Shown here: positions 34,530 to 43,392 of the stretch, in pieces | Numbering within the stretch: the first letter of the stretch is position 1 | Layout: every line of letters starts with the position of its first letter | Assembly (NCBI RefSeq): GCF_000762875.2 | Contig: NZ_JRMP02000001.1 | Coordinates: 124,001-188,000 of the forward strand | Origin: Helicobacter saguini | Lineage (GTDB): Bacteria; Campylobacterota; Campylobacteria; Campylobacterales; Helicobacteraceae | Reading direction: 5' to 3' | DNA: 64,000 bases | The notes under the pieces: model-generated | The model's database searches: none | Told to the model about the DNA's origin: nothing | What the model saw: the letters and a program-made list of their open reading frames with translations, nothing else | Program-made: the position numbers and the translations under genes

Positions 34530-36359
34530 CTATATATTCCCCGCTTTCATTTCGCTCATCATTTTATCAAAGGCTTCTTTTGTCCCGGGACGCACAGGCT
34601 GCAGTAGGCTAACGCACACAATCACAATACTAGCACACACAAAGCCCGGCACAATCTCATAAAGCGGTATATATTGATAAATAAAATTTTTCCACACGAC
34701 AACGACAATAGCCCCCGTTAGCATCCCGCAAATCGCGCCCATCCTAGTCATCCGCCGCCAAAATAGCGAAAAAATCATCACCGAGCCAAAACTCGCGCCA
34801 AACCCAGCCCACGCATACGCCACGATACTAAGGATAGTCGAGTTTTCATCAATGCTTAAGAAAAACGCCACAAAGCTAACCACAAGGACACTTGCACGGC
34901 TAAAAAACATCACTTGCTTTGGCGTAGCATCCGTTTTTAGAATCTTTTTGTAAAAATCTTCAGCCACGGTGCTAGCGGATACAAGGAGTTGCGAGCTAGC
35001 CGTGCTCATAATCGCCGCTAACAACGCCGATAAAAGTAGCCCTGTAATCCAAGGGTTGAATAGAATCTGCGACATAATTATAAAAATTGTCTCCGGGTCA
35101 TTTAGCGTAAGATTATTTTTTGTCACATACGCCAAGCCCAGCATACCCACAAAGCACGCACCACAAAGGCTTATAATCATCCAGCTCATACCGATTGCAG
35201 TAGCCTTTGGAATGTCACGCGTAGAGCGAATCGACATAAATCGCACGATAATATGCGGCTGCCCAAAGTAGCCTAACCCCCACGCCACAGCCGAAATCAC
35301 CTGTATCCAAGTCACGCCATGGAAAAATGAAAAGTGATTTTTAATCTCCAAGGCTTTAGCTTTGCTAGATTCTATAGAATCTAGAATTTTCAAAATGCTA
35401 TCCTTATCATTTTTAGAAATATTTTCGCTTTTAATTATAGAATCTCTAACTTTTGCCACTTCACTTGAAAGTTTGCTAAATGTATCCTTTGTATTTTGAT
35501 GGCTTATAGAATCTAGCTCATTTAAGCCCAAAACCAACATATCAAGGTTATTTACAATAGAATCTTTATCGCCACTAGCCACACTTTCACGCGTTTGCAG
35601 CATTATAGAATCAAACTCAGTATCCACATATTTCTGCGTTTTTTCCACGATTTCATTGTAACTCGCATCGTATTTATGCACTTCATTTTCAGCGTTAATA
35701 GGACCATTTAGATGATACAAAAGCACGGCAGGGACGGCAATTAAGGCTGCCATCATAAGAAGCCCTTGGAGCAAATCAGTCCAGCACACCGCCAAATATC
35801 CGCCAAAAAATGTATAAACCACGATTATTCCAGCACCGATAATTAGGGAAAGTTTATAGTCAATATTAAAAGTTTGCTCAAAAAGCTTCGCCCCAGCAAT
35901 TAGCCCAGATGAGATATAAAACACGAAAAAAACCAAAATCACCACCGCCGAAATAAGCCGCAAAATGTGCTTATCATCGCTAAATCGCGTCTCAAAATAA
36001 TCAGGAATGGTAAGCGAATTTGACACGACTTCAGTGTAGATTCTAAGGCGTTTGGCAACAAGCAGCCAGTTTATAAACATCCCACAGCTAAGCCCGATAG
36101 CTATCCAAGCATTTAGCAAACCAGCGACATATAACGCCCCTGGCAAGCCCATCAAAAGCCAGCTACTCATATCACTAGCCCCCGCGGATAACGCACTAAC
36201 CGTTGGTCCAACATTTCGCCCGCCAAGGAAAAACTCCTCAGGATTCTTAGTCTTTCTATAAAAATAAAATCCAATAGCAATCATAACGAGTGCATACAGC
36301 CCAAATGTCGCAAATATGGGAAAACTAAGGCTTTGCACTTCTAAAACATTATTTTGCAT
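34530..36359 (-). CDS. putP: Sodium/proline symporter PutP with an extra loop domain
   Basis: PutP imports proline with Na+. The SSS-family motifs are LGGRNVGPTVSALSAGASDMSSWLLMGLPGALY near the N-terminus (Na2 site), VYTFFGGYLAVCWTDLLQGLLMM, WGLGYFGQPHIIVRFMSIRS and AAIMSTASSQLLVSASTVAEDFYKK. A standard PutP is about 495 residues. The 609 here come from about 110 extra residues (235-345) between two membrane segments; they are charged and probably helical (VDTEFDSIMLQTRESV, DSISHQNTKDTFSKLSSEVAKV). Only a few octamers occur in this insert, so it may be an older expansion. The gene is monocistronic and followed by a gap of about 125 bp. Confidence 0.92.
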   Translation of the reverse strand: MQNNVLEVQSLSFPIFATFGLYALVMIAIGFYFYRKTKNPEEFFLGGRNVGPTVSALSAGASDMSSWLLMGLPGALYVAGLLNAWIAIGLSCGMFINWLLVAKRLRIYTEVVSNSLTIPDYFETRFSDDKHILRLISAVVILVFFVFYISSGLIAGAKLFEQTFNIDYKLSLIIGAGIIVVYTFFGGYLAVCWTDLLQGLLMMAALIAVPAVLLYHLNGPINAENEVHKYDASYNEIVEKTQKYVDTEFDSIMLQTRESVASGDKDSIVNNLDMLVLGLNELDSISHQNTKDTFSKLSSEVAKVRDSIIKSENISKNDKDSILKILDSIESSKAKALEIKNHFSFFHGVTWIQVISAVAWGLGYFGQPHIIVRFMSIRSTRDIPKATAIGMSWMIISLCGACFVGMLGLAYVTKNNLTLNDPETIFIIMSQILFNPWITGLLLSALLAAIMSTASSQLLVSASTVAEDFYKKILKTDATPKQVMFFSRASVLVVSFVAFFLSIDENSTILSIVAYAWAGFGASFGSVMIFSLFWRRMTRMGAICGMLTGAIVVVVWKNFIYQYIPLYEIVPGFVCASIVIVCVSLLQPVRPGTKEAFDKMMSEMKAGNI

Positions 36360-36507
36360 TTTGTGTCCTTGTTTAAATTCTTGCTCTAAATTCTTGCATA
36401 GATTCTATATTTTAAATATTCTTTTTAAATATTCAATAAAAAAAGCGAAATTAATGTTTTTTTTTCGAAAAAGTGTAAGATTGTAAAATTTTATAGAATC
36501 TAATAAC

Positions 36508-36912
36508 CTAACAAATCTTAGCAGCTAACGCATTTATAGTAAAATCACGCCTATTTAAATCTTGCTTTAAAGAAGTGGTAAATTTCACATTACTTGGTCG
36601 TCTAAAGTCATTATATTTATCATCAATGCGATATGTGGTTATTTCAAACATTACTTTATAAACCCTGTCAAAAAGCCCTAATGTGCCATATATTTCACCA
36701 ATATCAAAAATATTAAATTGTTTATTGTCCTTAAAAATTTCCTTAATTTGACATGGCAGTGCATTAGTAGCAATATCCCAATCTTTTGGTTGTATCCCAA
36801 TAAGAATATCACGTACACACCCACCCACAATAAAGCCCTGAAATCCATTAGATTCTATAATCTTAATTATTTCTTTTAAACTACAAGGTATCTTTATTGT
36901 TTGTTTTAGCAT
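36508..36912 (-). CDS. Truncated tRNA nucleotidyltransferase/poly(A) polymerase head domain
   Basis: The 134 residues match only the catalytic head of class II CCA-adding enzymes: FIVGGCVRDILIGIQPKDWDIATNAL, with the two metal-binding Asp in DWD, then FEITTYRIDDKYNDFRRPSNVKF and DLNRRDFTINALA. After NALAAKIC the frame stops; the usual GxLIDPF continuation and the neck, body and tail domains (about 270 more residues) are missing, and I found no continuation in the next 100 bp in any frame. It abuts the ABC permease gene with no spacing, so it is expressed with it. It could be a decayed gene or a stand-alone nucleotidyltransferase module. The functional CCA enzyme, if any, must be elsewhere. 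Confidence 0.7.
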   Translation of the reverse strand: MLKQTIKIPCSLKEIIKIIESNGFQGFIVGGCVRDILIGIQPKDWDIATNALPCQIKEIFKDNKQFNIFDIGEIYGTLGLFDRVYKVMFEITTYRIDDKYNDFRRPSNVKFTTSLKQDLNRRDFTINALAAKIC

Positions 36913-38013
36913 TTATATCCTTATCATAGAATCTTTTCCTATCCTCAAGTAATACACACAAAGGCCAAGTCCTAAAAATAGGTAAAAAGGCAATAAATTT
37001 GCGATGATTTTAAGGCTATAAATAGAATCTAAGCCGTAGTTTGCCTGCTGCAAATATAGCTTCATAAAATATGAAATCGGCAGAATCTGACTCCAAAATG
37101 ACGCGAAAATCTCCATACTATTTTGCGGATAAGTAATCCCCGCAAATGCAAGTGCAGGCGCACTATACGCGGCAATCACGCTGATACTTTTAGCACTCTC
37201 TCGCAAAATCGCCTGAAAGCAAATCACAAGCGAACTCATCGCCCCCGCATAAACCGCCATCGCCAAAATGACAATGCTCATATTGCCCTCATGCGGATAA
37301 TGAAGTGCGCCAAAAAAGCCCATCATAACGCAGCCCCACGCCACAGCAAGTGCGATATTTAGGGCGAATTTCGCCGCTATTTCTCTCAAAGATTTAGGCG
37401 TCTCATTTAGCAAATTTAGCATACCAATCGCTACCAAAATCTGCCACATACAAGGCAAAATTATCGTTAGCAAAAATTGCGCATAATCATTTTTTGGGTT
37501 AAAAAGCGCTTGAATCTTAGGGATTATGGGCATTGCTTTGGCTTTTGCGATATTCATATTTGCGTCAGTTGCGAGATTTTTACCCACATAGCTAACGGCA
37601 TTAAAGGTTGTTAGAATCTGCAAAAAGGCTGAATTTATCGACTTACCGATTAGCACAAACTGTGCATTATAGTAGATTCCAACATCGCTGCCAACGCCCT
37701 TTCGCACATTTGCTTGGAAATTTTGCGGGATTAACGCCACACCAAAAATCACGCCATCATCAAGGTCGCGTTTTGCCTCCATAAGCGAATTGTAATACTT
37801 TTTCACACTCAAAGCGGGGCTAGATTCTATATAAAAGGCAAGGTCGTTGCTAAGCGTGGTGCGGTCGTTATCGATGATGCCCACAGGCAAGTTCGTAGGA
37901 ATGCTATGAAAAAAAATGCTATATGCAAGGCTACCCAAAAACACAGGCAGCACACTCCAAATAATACAAAAAAATAGATTTTTTTGAATGAAAAGTTTTA
38001 GATTATGTAACAT
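36913..38013 (-). CDS. ABC-2 type transporter permease
   Basis: A 366-residue permease with one N-terminal helix, a large periplasmic domain (residues about 45-175) and five C-terminal helices, the layout of YhiI/YbhR-type ABC-2 export permeases. The opening LPVGIIDNDRTTLSNDLAFYIESSPAL and the following VIFGVALIPQNFQANVRKG are characteristic. Near the end, SISVIAAYSAPALAFAGITYPQNSM matches the conserved final helix region. No ATPase gene is adjacent within the window, and the membrane-fusion and ATP-binding partners may be upstream in other regions. The substrate is unknown; relatives export drugs or lipids. Confidence 0.8.
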   Translation of the reverse strand: MLHNLKLFIQKNLFFCIIWSVLPVFLGSLAYSIFFHSIPTNLPVGIIDNDRTTLSNDLAFYIESSPALSVKKYYNSLMEAKRDLDDGVIFGVALIPQNFQANVRKGVGSDVGIYYNAQFVLIGKSINSAFLQILTTFNAVSYVGKNLATDANMNIAKAKAMPIIPKIQALFNPKNDYAQFLLTIILPCMWQILVAIGMLNLLNETPKSLREIAAKFALNIALAVAWGCVMMGFFGALHYPHEGNMSIVILAMAVYAGAMSSLVICFQAILRESAKSISVIAAYSAPALAFAGITYPQNSMEIFASFWSQILPISYFMKLYLQQANYGLDSIYSLKIIANLLPFYLFLGLGLCVYYLRIGKDSMIRI

Positions 38014-38058
38014 TTATTTTCTCACTTTTAGAATTCCTTTTAGAATCTATTTTAGATT

Positions 38059-39243
38059 CTACCTAGCTTGTTTCCTATCATACGCCTCTTTAAACCTAAA
38101 GCCGCTTGCAATGCTAGGGCAGATTTTATTGCAATTTAGCGCCCACTCTTGCTTATTTAGCACCAAGCCATTTTTGCTAAAAGTCACAGAAATCTTGCAG
38201 CCGCTAAACTCCGCCTTGCTAAACTCAATCACGCCTTCACGCGCATTCACCCACATATCCTTGCTTTTTAGCACGCACACGCTCTCACTATCCTGCCCGC
38301 TAAACTCAATAGCACACACATCATTTTTGCAGTTTGAAATGCTGATTTCACCGCGATATTTATTCGGGCTATCCTGCCGCAAAAGATAGAATCCATCGAG
38401 CTTTTGCGTGGTTTTAGTTTCAAGCTCTTGGCTTTCATTCCACTTATAATTGCTCTTAGAATCCTGCCTATACCGCACATCCTGCGTATCCTCATACTCG
38501 ATATTTAGGGTGCTATTTTTAGGGGTAAATGTTGGTTTAGATTCTATATTTTTGGGTTTAGATTCTATATTTTTTGGCGTTGTGTTGAAATCTTTGTTAT
38601 AATTTTGGGTTGTGTAAAGTTGCAAATCTTGATAGTTTTGTAGATAATAAATTCTAGATTCTAGAAGTTGCTCTATACATTTCTTAGTCTTGCAATTTTG
38701 CGATTTTTTAATATATTCACGCTGCGTTTTTAGCAATTCTTGCTTAGAATCTTCGTCTGCGTTTGAGCGTTTTTGCTTATACAAAGTCGCCATTTTAGAA
38801 TCCATTTGAGCCAAGTTAGAATCCGCGCAAATCAAGCTCTCAACGACACTCGTAGCCTTTTTACAATCAAAGCTAGGCTTCGCATTCCCACTATCATCAA
38901 AAATAACAGGAATCCCGAAACGCTCTATGACAAAAATTCTATTTTCTAAAGCTCGTTTTACACATTCACGCGTCTTGCAATTATTATAGGATTTTATCCA
39001 CTCGCGTTGTGTCATTAGCAATTCTTTCTTAGAATCTGCATTAAGCTGTGAGCTTTTTTGTCTATAAATCGCTGCCATTTTAGAATCTAAATTCGCCAAC
39101 TCTACATCATTGCACACCAAATGCTCGACCACGCTTTTAGCCTTAGAGCAATCAAAGCTAGGCTTGCCATCTTTAGAATCAAAGCCTTGAATCTGCGTAA
39201 ATAACGCAAAAACACACAAAAAAATCACGCAAATTTTTTTCAT
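38059..39243 (-). CDS. Secreted protein with two LprI-like (DUF1311) repeats
   Basis: A signal peptide (residues 1-20, ending TQIQG) precedes two tandem cysteine-containing modules. Each has the pattern PSFDCxKAxSVVExLxCxxxxLAxxDSKMAxxYxQK...TQREWIK...CKTxxCxxxxLExRI, with four cysteines likely forming two disulfides. This is the LprI N-terminal domain (DUF1311), known in mycobacterial lysozyme inhibitor LprI. The C-terminal ~130 residues form a separate domain with conserved cysteines (GEISISNCKNDVCAIEFSGQ). An octamer-encoded linker (PKNIESKPKNIESKP) joins the parts. The protein is probably periplasmic; lysozyme inhibition is a family-based suggestion only. Confidence 0.75.
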   Translation of the reverse strand: MKKICVIFLCVFALFTQIQGFDSKDGKPSFDCSKAKSVVEHLVCNDVELANLDSKMAAIYRQKSSQLNADSKKELLMTQREWIKSYNNCKTRECVKRALENRIFVIERFGIPVIFDDSGNAKPSFDCKKATSVVESLICADSNLAQMDSKMATLYKQKRSNADEDSKQELLKTQREYIKKSQNCKTKKCIEQLLESRIYYLQNYQDLQLYTTQNYNKDFNTTPKNIESKPKNIESKPTFTPKNSTLNIEYEDTQDVRYRQDSKSNYKWNESQELETKTTQKLDGFYLLRQDSPNKYRGEISISNCKNDVCAIEFSGQDSESVCVLKSKDMWVNAREGVIEFSKAEFSGCKISVTFSKNGLVLNKQEWALNCNKICPSIASGFRFKEAYDRKQAR

Positions 39244-39262
39244 TTTTTCTCCTTAATTTTAG

Positions 39263-39337
39263 TAGGGTGGGCGATACTCACTCGCTTTTTTGATGGTGGG
39301 CGACTTCCACTTTAATAGGGTGGTGGTGGGCGATAGG
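39263..39337. repeat. Three GGTGGGCGA boxes in an intergenic gap
   Basis: Three copies of GGTGGGCGA-type boxes (AGGGTGGGCGAT, GGTGGGCGACTT, AGGGTGGTGGTGGGCGATAG) occur in the same orientation in 75 bp between the LprI-like and sialidase-like genes. They are half-sites of the palindromic repeat seen elsewhere in the window. Confidence 0.65.
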
Positions 39338-39427
39338 AAAACAAATTTAGATTCTATAAAACTTTTATCGCCACTTTAACCCTAGCCGTTTTGTAATTTT
39401 TCCAAAATAAATCCTTAATTTTAATAT

Positions 39428-41326
39428 TTATTTGTGATTTTTAGAATCTAATTCAATTAATTTTGCAATCGTGCTTAGTTTAATGCGTTTATATGCAATA
39501 TTTTTACGATAAAAAGTGTAGGTGATATGCAGATACTCATTATCCACAAACATCGCTGGGTAGCTTATTTCACCATCTTGTAAGTCGATTAAAAATAGCT
39601 TTTTAAACGTTGGGTTAGATTCCATATTTTGCGTGGTAAAATTTTTAGAATCTAGATTCTGTAAATTTTTAGAATCTTGCAAGTTAGAATCTACCAAATA
39701 ATAAAGGCTCAAATTCTTACGCGAAGTATCGTTGTGTGCGAGTAAAATCTCTTGGCGTCCATTATTTTCAAAGGCAATCAGCACAGAAGAAGCATCGTGA
39801 TTTGTAAGATTACTAGCCTTTGGGCTGTGCCAAATATTGCCAAAATCACTGCAAATTTGCGTCATCATCGGCGGATTTTCCTCGTAGAGATAAGAGCGGA
39901 AAATGCCGATACACTCGGTATTACTAAGCGGCATAATGCTAGGTTGCAAGTGGAATTTTAAATCATTGATTTTCTGCGTAAATCTTAGCCTTGCATTAGA
40001 ATCAAAGTAGGCAACAAGCGGATATTTGATAAACATTTCGTGCGCTAAGGGCAGCATAAATCCGCCATTTTGCAGATTTATCGCAGGAGTTCGCACAAGA
40101 TAGGACATATTTCCCAAAGGACTAAGGTGCAACTCGCCCTTAAAGACAAGATTGTAAGATGCGTCAAACTCAAACTGATACACCTTGCTAGTCGCCCAGC
40201 CGCCAAGACTTACGCCGACTACAAAGCAGTGCAGCTTGCCGCTTTTATCCTTAAACACAATAGGATTTCCAAGCTTTCTAAAATACTTGCCTGTCAGCCT
40301 TTCTAAGTCCTGCTTAGTAAGTATGGCACGCGGCTTACTCCATGTTTTATTTATCGTTGGGATAGAATCTTGTTTTGTTGAAAAATTTGCCCTTTGAATC
40401 TGTCCTAATTTTTCAATGGGTGGGTGCTGGCGGGACTTTGAAACTAGGGCAGATTCAAAGGGCAGATTTTCATTGATTTTAGAATCTATAAATTCTATAT
40501 TTGCTAACTTTATTAGATTTTTATTATTAGATTCAGTGTTTTTATAGAATCTAGATTCTTGTATGTTAGCAAAATTCGCATTCGCATTTTTTGTATTAAT
40601 CTTACAAAAGGGTGGTAGGGTGGGAATAGATTGACACAAAAAATGCAAATGCGAATTTTGCGTAATGTTAGATTCTATATTTACTAACTTTTTAGAATCT
40701 AAATTAGTAGATTTTGTATTTTTTATAGAATCTTCAAAATTAGATTCTATATTATTAGTAGTTTGAAAATTTTCATTGATTTTAGAATCTATAAATTCTA
40801 TATTTGCTAATTTTTTAGAATCTAAATTAGTAGATTCAGTATTTTGTTTATAATCTAAAGGTAGAAAACTTTGATAAATTTTTACGTCAGCATCTCCTTC
40901 CCTAGTCCCCGCATAAAACAAAACCATAAGCTTAGAATTTAAGCCCACAATTGCACTTGCATGCACCTGCAGCTCGAGATTTGGAATGATTTTAAACTCA
41001 CTATCTGGTAAAATAATCTCACCTTTAGAATCAAGTGAATAATTAGGCGGATTATTTAAAACCCTAGATTTTAAAAGCCTTTGCAACTCACCAGATTCCA
41101 TAGAATCCATTTCCTTAACATTGCGAGTGGATGATAACATATTAGATTTCATAGAATCTAAAGTTACAGATTCAATAACTTTTTTACTATCAAAGTTAGA
41201 ATCTAAAATATTATTTTGTGCCAACACAAAACCAGAATTATTTTTGTCAAACTCCTGCCATTTTAACCTTACAAACGTCGAAACCAAAACAACAACAAAC
41301 GCCAAAATAAAAAACACATTTTTCAT
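39428..41326 (-). CDS. Sialidase-like (BNR-repeat) membrane-anchored protein with a long repeat insert
   Basis: The protein resembles the sialidase/BNR_2 family: FHASAI-like QVHASAIVGLNSKLMVLFYAGTREGDADVKIYQS early, then RKLGNPIVFKDKSGKLHCFVVGVSLGGWATSKV, LVRTPAINLQNGGFMLPLAHEMF, LQPSIMPLSNTECIGIFRS, VLIAFENNGRQEILLAHNDTSRKNLSL and ISYPAMFVDNEYLHITYTFYRK. These correspond to a six-bladed propeller. An N-terminal hydrophobic anchor (FFILAFVVVLVSTFV) suggests export. Residues about 150-330 are an octamer-rich insert containing palindromic copy B. I chose the ATG at 41326, directly before the anchor. A start at 41353 has no ribosome site. Enzymatic activity is not proven, because the catalytic Arg triad cannot be assigned by eye. 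Confidence 0.72.
   Translation of the reverse strand: MKNVFFILAFVVVLVSTFVRLKWQEFDKNNSGFVLAQNNILDSNFDSKKVIESVTLDSMKSNMLSSTRNVKEMDSMESGELQRLLKSRVLNNPPNYSLDSKGEIILPDSEFKIIPNLELQVHASAIVGLNSKLMVLFYAGTREGDADVKIYQSFLPLDYKQNTESTNLDSKKLANIEFIDSKINENFQTTNNIESNFEDSIKNTKSTNLDSKKLVNIESNITQNSHLHFLCQSIPTLPPFCKINTKNANANFANIQESRFYKNTESNNKNLIKLANIEFIDSKINENLPFESALVSKSRQHPPIEKLGQIQRANFSTKQDSIPTINKTWSKPRAILTKQDLERLTGKYFRKLGNPIVFKDKSGKLHCFVVGVSLGGWATSKVYQFEFDASYNLVFKGELHLSPLGNMSYLVRTPAINLQNGGFMLPLAHEMFIKYPLVAYFDSNARLRFTQKINDLKFHLQPSIMPLSNTECIGIFRSYLYEENPPMMTQICSDFGNIWHSPKASNLTNHDASSVLIAFENNGRQEILLAHNDTSRKNLSLYYLVDSNLQDSKNLQNLDSKNFTTQNMESNPTFKKLFLIDLQDGEISYPAMFVDNEYLHITYTFYRKNIAYKRIKLSTIAKLIELDSKNHK
40569..40661. 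repeat. 93-bp palindromic element, copy B (in frame in sialidase-like gene)
   Basis: The outer 26 bases of each side (starting GCAAAATTCGCATTCGCA) pair with one mismatch. The loop holds TTAATCTTACAAAAGGGTGG then TAGGGTGGGAATAGATTGA, almost identical to copy A at 11027-11119. The arms differ from copy A at several positions, yet both sides changed together. It is translated as a segment including CQSIPTLPPFCKIN. Confidence 0.85.
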
Positions 41327-41443
41327 AACACACACATACTTCCATTTAAACATAAGAATCTAGATTCTATCAAATAAAAAATAAGACTAAGATTATAAAA
41401 AGGAGATTGTGAAAAAGTTATTGCAAAAGGTTATTGCAAAAGG

Positions 41444-42127
41444 TTATTGCGGGATGGCGGGGTTATTTACTATGCCATTATCTGGCTGCAGTGGCTCGTA
41501 GTCATCTACACCGATTGTCACGCCTGTGGTCATATTTTTAAACAAAGTATGCCCTTTCTTTCGTTCATAATATATCATTTCACCACTTTGCTGGAATCTT
41601 TGCACGACTTCATTTGGACCAAGTATTTGTTTGCCCTTGCCACCGAAAATATCGCGACCAAACAAAATATCCTCAAACAAATCGCCATAGCTTACCGCAC
41701 CAAAGAACTTTTTAGAAATAGGCCATTTATAGCTACACTCAGTTAGCACGCACATTCGCCCTTTTTTAATGCGAATGCTACCCATTGTTTGCGCGTATTT
41801 AAATAGCTCGACTTTTACAAGTCCGCTTTGATAAGTATTTAGCCTTGCGTAGTCATAAAACTTAAAAGGCGCGGTGTTGATATAAAGCAGCTTTAAATCG
41901 CTAGTAATGATATTTTGCGCATCCTGCTCTCCGGGCGTAAAGACAGAGTCATCATTCTGCCCTACTAAGCCACTATTTGGTATCGGCTGATTTATGCCAT
42001 TATTACCATAATGGATAGAATCTAGGTTGCCCGGATGGGATAATTCCGCGTCATTTTTCCACGAGCAAGCCGCGATAATCATTCCTAGCGATACACTTAA
42101 AACACTTTTAACAAACACTCTACGCAT
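41444..42127 (-). CDS. Conserved lipoprotein of unknown function
   Basis: The N-terminus MRRVFVKSVLSVSLGMIIAAC is a lipoprotein signal with the lipobox IAAC (Cys21). The mature part (about 205 residues) contains LKLLYINTAPFKFYDYARLN, VKVELFKYAQTMGSIRIKKGRMCVLTECSYKWPISKKFFG and FGRDIFGGKGKQILGPNEVVQRF, which look like a conserved Helicobacter envelope lipoprotein of unknown role. Two internal cysteines may form a disulfide. It is 390 bp downstream of the FlgP-like gene on the same strand, separated by a repeat-filled gap, so co-transcription is doubtful. I cannot assign a function. Confidence 0.65.
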   Translation of the reverse strand: MRRVFVKSVLSVSLGMIIAACSWKNDAELSHPGNLDSIHYGNNGINQPIPNSGLVGQNDDSVFTPGEQDAQNIITSDLKLLYINTAPFKFYDYARLNTYQSGLVKVELFKYAQTMGSIRIKKGRMCVLTECSYKWPISKKFFGAVSYGDLFEDILFGRDIFGGKGKQILGPNEVVQRFQQSGEMIYYERKKGHTLFKNMTTGVTIGVDDYEPLQPDNGIVNNPAIPQ

Positions 42128-42166
42128 TTTTGACCTTTTCCTTGCTTAATAGATTCTAAGATTCCT

Positions 42167-42450
42167 AAAAATAGGGTGGTGGGTGGGCGATAGGATAGAA
42201 TCTAGATTCTAACAATTTATAGAATCTAAACTTTATATTTTCTATAAAATAGCTAAAAAGTATAGAATCTTTTATTCTAAGCTATCCACTTTAATGTGAA
42301 ATTTCATAGAATCTAGATTCTATATTTTAAAACCTAAACGCCCATTATTTAAAGCGATGGATAAAACCTAGATTCTATATTTTCTATAAAATAGTTAAAA
42401 GTTATAGAATCTAGATTCTAATATCCTAATCGCCCACCCACCACCCTTTT
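42167..42450. repeat. Large intergenic inverted-repeat composite (about 284 bp)
   Basis: The left arm has AGGGTGGTGGGTGGGCGATA, then TAGAATCTAGATTCTA. The right arm is the inverse: TAGAATCTAGATTCTA at 42405-42420, then CGCCCACCCACCACCCTTTT ending at 42450. Between them a segment of about 40 bp (TATTTTCTATAAAATAG and flanks) occurs twice in direct orientation near 42236 and 42377, and a degenerate third CGCCCA box lies near 42340. This fills the 394-bp gap between the two lipoprotein genes; I see no gene in it. Confidence 0.8.
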
Positions 42451-42521
42451 AAAGTAATGGATGTTCGCCCAACCACCCCTTATTAAAAGGAGTGAATAAA
42501 ACTTAAAATCTTATCATAAAA

Positions 42522-43343
42522 TTAAGCATTATTTAAAACACGATGCCAAATTCTACCATCAAGTTTTACTTCCATATTCACTTGGCACAAACCATCTTTG
42601 TATGCTGTCTCAGTGATTTCAGCATTCTTAATCAACGCTTGGACGCGACCTTTAATAGTTGAGTTTTGCGCTATCGCATCTCTAATTGTATCGTTCGCGT
42701 TAATTCTAATACCATACATTTTTTCACCGATTTGCCTGTAAGCATCCACAATCGCCGCTCGTTTCGCCAACGCTAAAGCTTGCGCTGGAGAAATCGTAGA
42801 TTCAGGTGCTACACCCATACCTACCGCTTGAATCTCAATCACATTATTAGGAGTTAAAAGCGGAGAGTTTTGAATACCTACTGATACATCGCTTTCACTT
42901 GCTGCTACATTTCGGCGCATATCATCGAAATTATTAGCCGCATTTCGCTCAAAACCTTGCTCATAGCCGCCACTGCCACTTCTTTGGTTACGCGAATAGT
43001 CACCTCTGTCATAGCGTGGAGTAGGATTGTAATCATACTGAGACGCTGGGACCATAGGACCTGCTGCCATAGGCATACCACCTGCTACAGGAGTGCCTTG
43101 CACGGGCGCTGTAGGTTGAGAAATAATGCCTGTATTGCCAACAGGAGCGGAAGCCGCTAGGCTAGGATTAGCATTATAACCTACAGGTGGGTAAGTAGGC
43201 ACTGACAATGGAGCTAGAGCTGGACCGCCTGCTGCTGGTGGGACTAACTGAGAATTTTGAGCTGAGTTAGAACCAGAATCAAAACTGCAAGCAGTAAAAA
43301 ATAAAGCCGAAAGGGCTGACGCAATCAAAAACTTTGTTTTCAT
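42522..43343 (-). CDS. LPP20-family lipoprotein, FlgP-like
   Basis: A lipoprotein (lipobox FTAC, Cys19) with a Pro/Ala/Gly-rich segment (residues 35-115), an Arg/Asp/Gly-rich stretch (YDRGDYSRNQRSGSGGYEQG) and a C-terminal LPP20 domain (about 150-273) with GMGVAPESTISPAQALALAKRAAIVDAYRQIGEKMYG. In Campylobacter the LPP20-type protein FlgP forms a basal disk under the outer membrane and is needed for motility, and it is sigma-54 controlled. A perfect sigma-54 promoter lies about 50 bp upstream here, which supports a flagellar FlgP-like role rather than the Lpp20 antigen itself. It is unusual in its long N-terminal Pro/Gly region. Gene assignment is by domain and promoter. Confidence 0.7.
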   Translation of the reverse strand: MKTKFLIASALSALFFTACSFDSGSNSAQNSQLVPPAAGGPALAPLSVPTYPPVGYNANPSLAASAPVGNTGIISQPTAPVQGTPVAGGMPMAAGPMVPASQYDYNPTPRYDRGDYSRNQRSGSGGYEQGFERNAANNFDDMRRNVAASESDVSVGIQNSPLLTPNNVIEIQAVGMGVAPESTISPAQALALAKRAAIVDAYRQIGEKMYGIRINANDTIRDAIAQNSTIKGRVQALIKNAEITETAYKDGLCQVNMEVKLDGRIWHRVLNNA

Positions 43344-43392
43344 GTAATATCCTTATTGTGAAAATATGCAAACCTTGCATTTGAAAACTATT

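Noticed and set aside
36455-36475. T9-A5 run upstream of the nucleotidyltransferase stop as a phase switch
   Set aside because: Short, lies after a gene end, with no promoter or start nearby.
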